From an uncultured Oscillospiraceae bacterium (GTDB lineage Bacteria > Bacillota > Clostridia > Oscillospirales > Oscillospiraceae): 5,773 nt of DNA. Below the pieces are notes generated by a model. That model was not told the DNA's origin. It ran no database searches and worked only from the letters and a program-made list of their open reading frames with translations. The first letter of the stretch is position 1. Every line of letters begins with the position of its first letter. Shown in pieces: positions 1 to 5,006 of this stretch. The position numbers and the translations under genes are program-made. Location: the NCBI GenBank assembly GCA_910577805.1, contig CAJTOE010000157.1, positions 1 to 5,773 on the forward strand, given 5' to 3'.

Positions 1-2261
1 GGCCTATGACCGATTTAGACGACGTGCAGCGGGCCCAGGCAGAGACTACCGCCGCCGTGGCGATGCTGGTCAAGCGGGGCAGTCCCCCCTTCTCCGGCGT
101 GAAGCCGGTGGGCGCCAGCCTTCAGCGGGCGGATATGGGGGGCAGTCTCAACACGCGGGAGCTGTTGGACATTGCCGCAGTTTTACGTGCGGCGCGCTCC
201 GCCCGCGAGTACGGCCAGTCCGACGAAAAGACTCCCATCTCCCACCTGTTTCAGGCCTTGGTGGCTAACCGGTCTCTGGAAGAAAAAATCACCGGTTCCA
301 TCCTGGGGGAGGACGAAATTGCGGATTCCGCCAGCTCCGAGCTGGCTTCGATACGCCGCCACATCCGGGCTACAGAATCTAAAGTCCGGGACATCCTGCA
401 AAAGCTGATTTCTTCCAACCAGTCCAAATATTTGCAGGAGTCCATTATCACCATCCGCTCCGACCGGTATGTAGTTCCGGTGAAGTCCGAGCATAAAAAC
501 GCCATCCCCGGCCTGGTCCACGACGTATCCTCCTCCGGCTCCACGTTCTTTATCGAGCCTATGGGGGTGGTCAAGGCCAACAATGAGCTGCGGGAGCTGC
601 TGGCGAAAGAAAAAAAGGAGATTGAGCGCATTTTGGCGGAGCTGTCCGCCCTGGCCGCCGCCCAGCGGGAGGACATTTCAGAGGACTACCAGCTTTTGGT
701 CTGGCTGGACGGCATCTTTGCGCGGGGACAGCTCTCCCTGCGGATGGGCGGGAGCCAGCCCCGGCTGTCGGAACGCTTTTTGAAGCTCCGGGGGGCGCGG
801 CACCCTCTGCTGGACCCCAAAAAGGCGGTGGCCAACGACCTGGAGCTGGGGGAGCGGTTTGACACCCTGGTCATCACCGGCCCCAATACCGGCGGCAAGA
901 CCGTGACGCTCAAGACCCTGGGCCTGATTACCCTGATGGCACAGTGCGGCCTGCACATCCCCGCCAAGGACGATTCTACCGTGCGGGTTTTTGCGCGGGT
1001 GCTGTCCGACATCGGTGACGAGCAGTCCATTGCCCAGTCTCTGTCCACGTTCTCCTCCCATATGACGACCCTGGTGGGCATTCTGGAGATCGCCGACGGA
1101 AACACCCTGATTTTGATGGACGAGCTGGGTGCGGGCACCGACCCTGTGGAGGGCGCGGCCCTGGCCGCCGCCATCATTGACAGTGCCCGGCAGATGGGCG
1201 CACTGGTGGCCGCTACCACCCACTACGCGGAGCTGAAAGTCTATGCCATGACCACGGAGGGGGTGGAGAACGCCTCCTGCGAGTTCAATGTGGACACCCT
1301 GGCCCCCACCTACCGGGTGGTGATGGGCATTCCCGGAAAATCCAACGCCTTTGCTATCTCCCGGCGGCTGGGTCTGCCGGAGGTTATTATTGAAAAAGCC
1401 GCCGCCCGGCTGGACGCGGAAAATGTCCGTTTCGAGGATGTGCTTACCCGGCTGGACCAGCAGCGTCAGGCCATGGAGCGGGACCGGGACGAGGCCCGGA
1501 AGCTGAAGCTGGAGATGGAGCGCAGCGCCCAGACCGCACTGGAGTACCGGAAGAAGCTGGAGGAGGAGCGGGCCAAGGCGGTGGAGAAGGCGCAGGCCGA
1601 GGCCAAGGCCATTTTGCAGCAGGCCAGGGACGCGTCCGACCTGGTGTTTGCCGAATTGAAGGACATGAAGAAGCAGCAGGCCAAGGAGCAGAACTGGCAG
1701 GCGGTCAACGACCGCCGGGCAGAGGCGCGGCGGCTGTTGAACGAGGCGGAGGAGGCCGTGGGAGGTCCCGCCCAGGAGGTGGAAGCCCCGCCCTCTACCC
1801 GGCCCGCCCAGACCGGCGACACGGTGGAGCTGCTGTCTATGGGCACGCGTGCCACCGTTCTGTCCGTCAACAAGGACGGCGTACTCCAGCTCCAGGCGGG
1901 GATCATGAAAATCACTGCCAAGCAGGAGGAGGTGCGCGTGGTCGAGGGTGAGACCCAGGCCCAAAAAGAGGCGCGCCGCATCGTCCGCCGTGCGGAGCAC
2001 ACCATCCGGACTACGGCAGTCCCCAGCCAGGTGGACCTGCGGGGCATGATGACCGACGAGGCCATTGCGGTGCTGGAGCGCTTCCTGGACACCGCCATGA
2101 TGGGCAAGCTGGAGACGGTGACCATTATCCACGGCAAGGGCACCGGCGCGGTACGCAAGGCGGTGCGGGACCACTTGAAGCGCAGCCGGTATGTCAAGGC
2201 CTATCGCCCAGGACGCTACGGCGAGGGTGAGGACGGTGTGACAGTGGCGGAGTTGAAGTGA
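1..2261 (+). CDS. mutS2: Endonuclease/ribosome-rescue ATPase MutS2 (5' end outside window)
   Basis: MutS2 is a MutS-family ATPase with a C-terminal Smr nuclease domain. In Bacillus it has been linked to suppression of recombination and to splitting of collided ribosomes. Numbering from the Met codon at base 6: core/lever region 1-280; Walker A GPNTGGKT at 292-299; Walker B with LILMDELGAGTDP around 368-380 (Asp372, Glu373); a Lys/Glu/Arg-rich coiled coil at about 459-585; a KOW-like segment at about 603-650; Smr domain from about 676 with VDLRG at 676-680 and HGKGTGA from 709, ending in GVTVAELK. The gene is incomplete at its 5' end: the reading frame stays open back to base 3, no Shine-Dalgarno can be seen in the five bases before base 6, and the first residues (TDLDDV) align with family residues at about 40, after the usual KP. 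The visible 751 residues plus about 40 give the normal MutS2 length near 790. All key motifs are intact. A terminator follows 17 bp after the stop. Confidence 0.96.
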   Translation, partial: PMTDLDDVQRAQAETTAAVAMLVKRGSPPFSGVKPVGASLQRADMGGSLNTRELLDIAAVLRAARSAREYGQSDEKTPISHLFQALVANRSLEEKITGSILGEDEIADSASSELASIRRHIRATESKVRDILQKLISSNQSKYLQESIITIRSDRYVVPVKSEHKNAIPGLVHDVSSSGSTFFIEPMGVVKANNELRELLAKEKKEIERILAELSALAAAQREDISEDYQLLVWLDGIFARGQLSLRMGGSQPRLSERFLKLRGARHPLLDPKKAVANDLELGERFDTLVITGPNTGGKTVTLKTLGLITLMAQCGLHIPAKDDSTVRVFARVLSDIGDEQSIAQSLSTFSSHMTTLVGILEIADGNTLILMDELGAGTDPVEGAALAAAIIDSARQMGALVAATTHYAELKVYAMTTEGVENASCEFNVDTLAPTYRVVMGIPGKSNAFAISRRLGLPEVIIEKAAARLDAENVRFEDVLTRLDQQRQAMERDRDEARKLKLEMERSAQTALEYRKKLEEERAKAVEKAQAEAKAILQQARDASDLVFAELKDMKKQQAKEQNWQAVNDRRAEARRLLNEAEEAVGGPAQEVEAPPSTRPAQTGDTVELLSMGTRATVLSVNKDGVLQLQAGIMKITAKQEEVRVVEGETQAQKEARRIVRRAEHTIRTTAVPSQVDLRGMMTDEAIAVLERFLDTAMMGKLETVTIIHGKGTGAVRKAVRDHLKRSRYVKAYRPGRYGEGEDGVTVAELK

Positions 2262-2277
2262 GATTGCTTCGATTTCT

Positions 2278-2312
2278 AAAAAGGGGCGGCACTGATGTGC
2301 TGTCTCTTTTTT
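2278..2312 (+). terminator. Intrinsic terminator of mutS2 (probably bidirectional)
   Basis: A 15-bp stem (2278-2292 with 2297-2311, including three G-U pairs) closes on a TGAT loop. Its A-rich left foot pairs with a run of six T's at 2307-2312. Read on the minus strand the stem is followed by TTTTT, so it may also stop transcription coming from the convergent gene. Confidence 0.85.
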
Positions 2313-2319
2313 GTGTAAA

Positions 2320-2357
2320 ATAGAAGGGGTCCATCTAAAATGATGGACCCCTTCTAT
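2320..2357 (-). terminator. Perfect 16-bp hairpin, likely terminator for the convergent minus-strand gene
   Basis: Positions 2320-2335 and 2342-2357 are exact inverted repeats around a 6-nt loop (TAAAAT). On the minus strand the stem is followed by a short T-run (TTTT at 2316-2319); on the plus strand no T-tract follows. This fits a terminator for the leftward gene ending at 2486, about 130 nt upstream in its direction of transcription. A transcript-stability hairpin is the alternative. Confidence 0.6.
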
Positions 2358-2485
2358 CGTAATAAGGAAAACACACAGATAATAGGAAACAAAAAAATCA
2401 ATTAAAAACACATAATCAGTATAATAAATAGTATATGTATTACATGAACAGTATATTCCATGAAAACAGAAAAGTCAAGAAAAAT

Positions 2486-3226
2486 TTATGGTTTGAGCCA
2501 TGCACTATCCGGTCTTGCAATTAACCTGGCATTATTATACGCCATATCTAAGGTAAGGCAGGTGTGTCCTAAATATTGATTGCCTGCATCATTTTTGCTT
2601 ACAACAAGCGCTAAATCAGGGACACTTTCACTTACCAAGCAAATAGGGATCAATAGTTGGATACGGCCTTTATAATACTGTGGAACGGCGGTTTTGTAAT
2701 TTGCATCTATCATGTGCTTGGCCCGCTTCACCGCTCCATCAAAGAGCATTGCTTTATTCGAGCTTTCTCTCACACTTTCCGGAATACGAAGGAAATTTTC
2801 TGCATCGCCAAAAATATGAGGGTATTGGGGGAAAATATCGCAGTTTGTATCAAAAACCAGAGCGGCTGGTTCCTTAAAATAATTTGCCCTTTTAGGCCGC
2901 TCCACAACCCCTATCATACCGAGCTGATAGGAAGTATAAAATCCGTCGAAGTACCATATTTGCCGGTCCGGAATCTTGTTTTTCGTAAAATATGCGAATA
3001 TCGGTTCATAATAAATCGTGTATAAACCAGTATTAAATAAAGCGTAATTATCCGTCAGACATATACCGCCATCTTCCTCCAGTTTTAGGAAAGTGTGTTC
3101 AATATAGTTTTTCAGTATTACATTGTCCGATTGTCCACCAAAGCTCCACTTTTCCGGACATAGCCCGGAAAGATTCTGTATTTTCTTCTCATACTCATGA
3201 CAAAATGCGAAATCAAACAGCCGCAC
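2486..3226 (-). CDS. DUF3825-like protein of unknown function, AT-rich
   Basis: The 246-residue soluble protein has no signal peptide and no membrane segment. I place it in the DUF3825 family by recall of the pattern: an N-terminal block starting LFDFAFCHEYEKKIQNLS, a central YIEHTFLKLEEDGGI followed by DNYALFNTGLYTIYYEPIFAYF, an aromatic WYFDGFYTSYQLG segment, and the C-terminal block LTLDMAYNNARLIARPDSAWL. The last is the most diagnostic part. Biochemical function is not established to my knowledge, although the domain is discussed in connection with predicted RNA-binding proteins; I assign none. The start is GTG at 3226, chosen because the family-like sequence begins there and AGGGGG lies 8 nt upstream. 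The gene is about 40% G+C by eye against more than 60% in its neighbours and uses many A/T-ending codons, which suggests horizontal acquisition. It stands alone, convergent with mutS2, between its own terminator and a repeat element. Confidence 0.75.
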   Translation of the reverse strand: MRLFDFAFCHEYEKKIQNLSGLCPEKWSFGGQSDNVILKNYIEHTFLKLEEDGGICLTDNYALFNTGLYTIYYEPIFAYFTKNKIPDRQIWYFDGFYTSYQLGMIGVVERPKRANYFKEPAALVFDTNCDIFPQYPHIFGDAENFLRIPESVRESSNKAMLFDGAVKRAKHMIDANYKTAVPQYYKGRIQLLIPICLVSESVPDLALVVSKNDAGNQYLGHTCLTLDMAYNNARLIARPDSAWLKP

Positions 3227-3234
3227 AGCTTGTT

Positions 3235-3240
3235 CCCCCT
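3235..3240 (-). promoter_or_regulatory. Shine-Dalgarno AGGGGG supporting a GTG start
   Basis: On the minus strand AGGGGG is followed by 8 nt and then GTG at 3226-3224. An ATG a little upstream (3242-3240) is in a different frame. The site therefore decides for the GTG start of the DUF3825-like gene. Confidence 0.7.
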
Positions 3241-3249
3241 CATGTTTAT

Positions 3250-3278
3250 TGTCAACATCTTACCACAAATTTTGTCAA
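3250..3278 (-). promoter_or_regulatory. Possible promoter/operator of the DUF3825-like gene
   Basis: Two TTGACA hexamers occur on the minus strand (3278-3273 and 3255-3250), 23 bp apart start to start. The upstream one could be a -35 element, but the hexamer 17 bp after it is the second TTGACA and not a -10 sequence. A TAAGAT (minus strand) sits only 10 bp after the upstream hexamer. An ATGTT-N7-AACAT inverted repeat (3242-3258) overlaps the downstream copy and could be an operator. No fully convincing promoter can be assigned. Confidence 0.3.
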
Positions 3279-3338
3279 AATGAAAGCGCTTCTTTCGTGT
3301 GTGTGTAATTCGTAAAGTAGTGCAGCCCTAAAGCTTCA

Positions 3339-3552
3339 CCCTCATCCGTCTGGCCTTCGGCCAGGTCCCCTACCCCCTCTGTCTCGCTTCGCTCGACATC
3401 TCCCCCTGACAGGGGGAGTCGGCCTTCCCCCGTGAGGGGGAAGGCTCGGACATTGGCACTTTCTTGGCTCCGGAGTAGTATCGGTAGGCGCACCGAAAGG
3501 CCTTCCCCCCTGGCGGGGGAAGGTGGCACGGCGAAGCCGTGACGGATGAGGG
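3339..3552. repeat. MITE/REP-like palindromic intergenic element
   Basis: The element is about 214 bp and is bounded by a perfect 12-bp inverted repeat: CCCTCATCCGTC at 3339-3350 and GACGGATGAGGG at 3541-3552. Inside are further hairpins: TGGCC-TTC-GGCCA at 3351-3363; an 8-bp stem at 3400-3418; a perfect 10-bp stem GCCTTCCCCC/GGGGGAAGGC at 3422-3445; a 9-bp stem at 3501-3523 built from nearly the same CCTTCCCCC/GGGGGAAGG words; and CACGGC-GAA-GCCGTG at 3527-3541. The layout resembles non-autonomous palindromic elements that I recall as frequent between genes of gut Clostridia. No target-site duplication is evident. Open frames through it (3275-3568 and 3342-3764, minus) are low-complexity Pro/Arg/Gly translations of the palindromes, and I do not call them genes. 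The stretch from 3279 to 3338 shows nothing else recognisable beyond a short GT run near 3297-3306. Confidence 0.75.
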
Positions 3553-3569
3553 GGAGGGAAGAACGCACG

Positions 3570-3602
3570 AAAAAGAGGGAAACAGGTCTCCCTGTTTCCC
3601 TC
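3570..3602 (-). terminator. Rho-independent terminator of the perR-rbr-rubredoxin operon
   Basis: A perfect 12-bp stem (3575-3586 GAGGGAAACAGG with 3591-3602) has a 4-nt loop and is followed on the minus strand by TTTTT (3574-3570). It begins 17 nt after the rubredoxin stop codon, exactly where an operon terminator is expected. Confidence 0.92.
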
Positions 3603-3618
3603 CAGAAAAGTATGCTGT

Positions 3619-3774
3619 TTATGCTTTCTCAAATACATCCTTGCCCAGGCCGCAGACGGGACAAACCCAGCTGTCGGGGACCTGGTCCCAAGGAGTGCCG
3701 GGAGCGATACCGTTGTCCGGATCGCCCACCGCGGGGTCGTACTCGTAGCCGCAGGGGCAGACATACTTATCCAT
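3619..3774 (-). CDS. Rubredoxin with a CXC first iron knuckle
   Basis: The 51-residue protein carries a single Fe(Cys)4 centre and acts as a cytoplasmic one-electron carrier, here most likely feeding the rubrerythrin encoded just upstream. It starts MDKYVCPCGYEYDPAVG, followed by the family hallmark GDPDNGIAPGTPW at about 17-29, then VPDSWVCPVCGLGKDVFEKA to the end. The second knuckle, CPVCG (Cys38, Cys41), is normal. The first is Cys6-Pro7-Cys8, one residue shorter than the usual CXXCGY. The deletion is in frame and the codons read TGC CCC TGC, so a simple one-base sequencing error does not explain it. The ATG at 3774 is preceded by GGAGGAG with 6-nt spacing, and 20 nt separate it from the rbr stop. 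The gene is short but clear from length, motif order and context. Confidence 0.95.
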   Translation of the reverse strand: MDKYVCPCGYEYDPAVGDPDNGIAPGTPWDQVPDSWVCPVCGLGKDVFEKA

Positions 3775-3794
3775 ACAATGCTCCTCCAAAATAA

Positions 3795-4334
3795 TCAGCC
3801 GAAGTAACGCTTCAGCAGGCCCTCAAAGGCCTTGCCGTGGCGGGCCTCGTCCCGGGCCATCTCATGCACGGTGTCGTGGATGGCGTCCAGGCCCAGCTCC
3901 TTGGCCTTCTTGGCAATGGCCATCTTGCCGGCGGTGGCGCCGTTCTCCGCATCCACACGCATCTCCAGGTTCTTCTTGGTGGAGTCGGTGATCACCTCGC
4001 CCAGCAGCTCGGCAAACTTGGCGGCGTGCTCGGCCTCCTCGTAGGCGGCCTTCTCCCAGTACAGGCCGATCTCCGGATAGCCCTCGCGGTGGGCCACGCG
4101 GGCCATCGCCAGGTACATGCCGACCTCGGTGCATTCGCCGGTGAAGTTCTCACGCAGGCCCTGCAGAATCTCAGCGTCCACGCCCTGGGCCACGCCCACG
4201 ACATGCTCCGCAGCCCAGGTGCGCTCACCGGCCTGAGCCTTGAACTTCTCGGCAGGGGCCTTGCAGACGGGGCAGGATTCGGGGGGATTGTCGCCTTCGT
4301 GGACATAGCCGCAGACAGTGCAAACATACTTCAT
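3795..4334 (-). CDS. rbr: Reverse rubrerythrin (NADH-dependent peroxidase component)
   Basis: The 179-residue protein has the domain order of reverse rubrerythrin: rubredoxin first, diiron ferritin-like bundle second. The rubredoxin knuckles are CTVCGY (Cys5, Cys8) and CPVCK (Cys21, Cys24) in a compact N-terminal domain of about 32 residues. The four-helix bundle carries likely diiron ligands at Glu67 and/or Glu70, the ExxH motif Glu100/His103, Glu130, and the ExxH motif Glu163/His166. Length and order match the clostridial revRbr family, whose members reduce H2O2 and O2 to water with electrons relayed from NADH via a rubredoxin oxidoreductase and rubredoxin. It is the middle gene of the operon. 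Its Shine-Dalgarno AAGGAGG (4350-4344) overlaps the perR stop codon TAA, so translation is probably coupled to perR. It is probably under PerR control, by analogy with Clostridium acetobutylicum. No key residue is missing. Confidence 0.95.
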   Translation of the reverse strand: MKYVCTVCGYVHEGDNPPESCPVCKAPAEKFKAQAGERTWAAEHVVGVAQGVDAEILQGLRENFTGECTEVGMYLAMARVAHREGYPEIGLYWEKAAYEEAEHAAKFAELLGEVITDSTKKNLEMRVDAENGATAGKMAIAKKAKELGLDAIHDTVHEMARDEARHGKAFEGLLKRYFG

Positions 4335-4343
4335 AAAAAATTT

Positions 4344-4350
4344 CCTCCTT
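4344..4350 (-). promoter_or_regulatory. rbr Shine-Dalgarno overlapping the perR stop codon
   Basis: AAGGAGG on the minus strand shares its first two bases with the perR TAA stop (4351-4349) and lies 9 nt before the rbr ATG. Such an arrangement normally couples rbr translation to ribosomes finishing perR. Confidence 0.8.
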
Positions 4351-4768
4351 AATGATTCGGATGATTCGCGTGATCCGGGTGAGTTTGGCAGTCCTTACAG
4401 ACGCCGTAAAAGGTGAGCTCATGGCGGTCTACCACGAACCCGTATTGCGAGCTGACCGCTTGATCTGTCTGCTTGTCCACGTCAATGGTGTGCAGGTCCA
4501 GAATCGCGCCGCAGCTATGGCAAACAAAGTGGCTGTGAGGCCGGGTATCCCAGTCGAAATGCTCCTGACCGTTGACCACGCCTACGCTCTGGATCGTCCC
4601 CTGCTGCTGAAAGAACAGCAGATTGCGGTAGACGGTCCCCAGGCTCAGGTCCGGGTGGTCCGGCTTCAGGGTCTGGTAAATCCACTCGGCGGAGGGATGG
4701 GCGGAGGTGCTTCGTATGGCTTGAAGAATGGCCTCCCGCTTTTTGCTGTATCGGATGGCTTTTTTCAT
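4349..4768 (-). CDS. perR: Peroxide-sensing Fur-family repressor PerR
   Basis: This 139-residue Fur-family transcription factor has an N-terminal winged helix with a recognition region around LSLGTVYRNLLFF (41-53) and a C-terminal dimerisation and metal domain. Compared by eye with Bacillus subtilis PerR, all five regulatory Fe/Mn ligands are present: His24, Asp72, His78, His80 and Asp91. Asp91 takes the place of Asp104, the aspartate that favours the peroxide-sensing type over Fur, which has Glu there. The structural zinc site is complete: Cys83, Cys86, Cys124 and Cys127. Oxidation of the iron-bound histidines would release DNA and induce the operon. An odd feature is a His-rich tail, HPDHANHPNH (130-139), encoded by near-repeats of 9 nt. 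The ATG at 4768 is preceded by AAGGAG with 6-nt spacing. As first gene of perR-rbr-rubredoxin it probably regulates itself and the detoxification genes behind it. Another Fur paralogue is less likely because of the Asp ligand and the operon context. Confidence 0.9.
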   Translation of the reverse strand: MKKAIRYSKKREAILQAIRSTSAHPSAEWIYQTLKPDHPDLSLGTVYRNLLFFQQQGTIQSVGVVNGQEHFDWDTRPHSHFVCHSCGAILDLHTIDVDKQTDQAVSSQYGFVVDRHELTFYGVCKDCQTHPDHANHPNH

Positions 4769-4808
4769 GCCCGGCTCCTTAATAGTAGTAGTTCCTGTTT
4801 ATGCCCGC

Positions 4809-4837
4809 ATTCTATCACATCACCGGCCGTTTGTAAA
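4809..4837 (-). promoter_or_regulatory. Sigma-A-type promoter of the perR operon
   Basis: On the minus strand TTTACA (4837-4832) and TAGAAT (4814-4809) are separated by exactly 17 bp. A TG one base before the -10 gives an extended -10 (TGATAGAAT). Transcription would start near 4802, leaving a leader of roughly 35 nt before the perR ATG. I see no clear PerR box (the 7-1-7 repeat near TTATAATNATTATAA) over or beside it, so the operator is unassigned. Confidence 0.75.
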
Positions 4838-4911
4838 GAGTATTTTGGGAAAAAAACCGGAACTTTATTCCTCCGATTTTCCGGGCGCTGGGATTTCTCC
4901 GGCGCGCAGTC

Positions 4912-4940
4912 TTGATTTTTGGGACAGTACATTATAAAAT
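4912..4940 (+). promoter_or_regulatory. Possible promoter of the alanine-racemase-like gene
   Basis: TTGATT (4912-4917) and TAAAAT (4935-4940) are 17 bp apart in an AT-rich stretch of the 238-bp divergent region. The leader to the ATG at 5007 would be about 60 nt. An overlapping choice, TTGGGA (4919-4924) with TAGGCT (4942-4947), is also 17 bp apart but weaker. The rest of the divergent region (4838-4911, 4948-4990) shows no recognisable riboswitch or leader peptide. Confidence 0.5.
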
Positions 4941-5006
4941 ATAGGCTAGAAAAAATCTGTCATTCGTAATTTCCAAAGCTTCCGCGCAGAAAGAGAGGGC
5001 GTGTCC

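Noticed and set aside
678..2411. Long minus-strand open frame (577 codons) antisense to mutS2
   Set aside because: Its translation is rich in Leu, Gly, His and Arg with no family pattern. It mirrors the GC-rich third positions of mutS2 and runs through the terminator hairpins, so it is a shadow frame.
2657..3025. Plus-strand frame of 122 codons in the AT-rich island
   Set aside because: It lies opposite the DUF3825-like gene, which shows family motifs, and it has no convincing ribosome site or domain.
3260..3298. TTTCAT-N17-TAAGAT as the promoter of the DUF3825-like gene
   Set aside because: The spacing is right, but the -35 is poor and the stronger TTGACA lies between the two hexamers. Too weak to call.
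3339..3552. CRISPR array or insertion sequence
   Set aside because: The repeats are inverted stems, not evenly spaced direct repeats with unique spacers, and no transposase is encoded.
3275..3764. Two minus-strand open frames over the repeat element
   Set aside because: They translate palindromic, low-complexity DNA, cross the operon terminator and partly overlap the rubredoxin gene in another frame. No ribosome site was seen.
4838..4911. Terminator or riboswitch in the divergent region
   Set aside because: Scattered CCGG words are present, but I could not pair them into a strong stem followed by a T-run, and no known aptamer pattern is visible.
4352..4915. Plus-strand frame of 187 codons across perR
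   Set aside because: It is antisense to a clear PerR gene and crosses its promoter, and its product has no recognisable motif.
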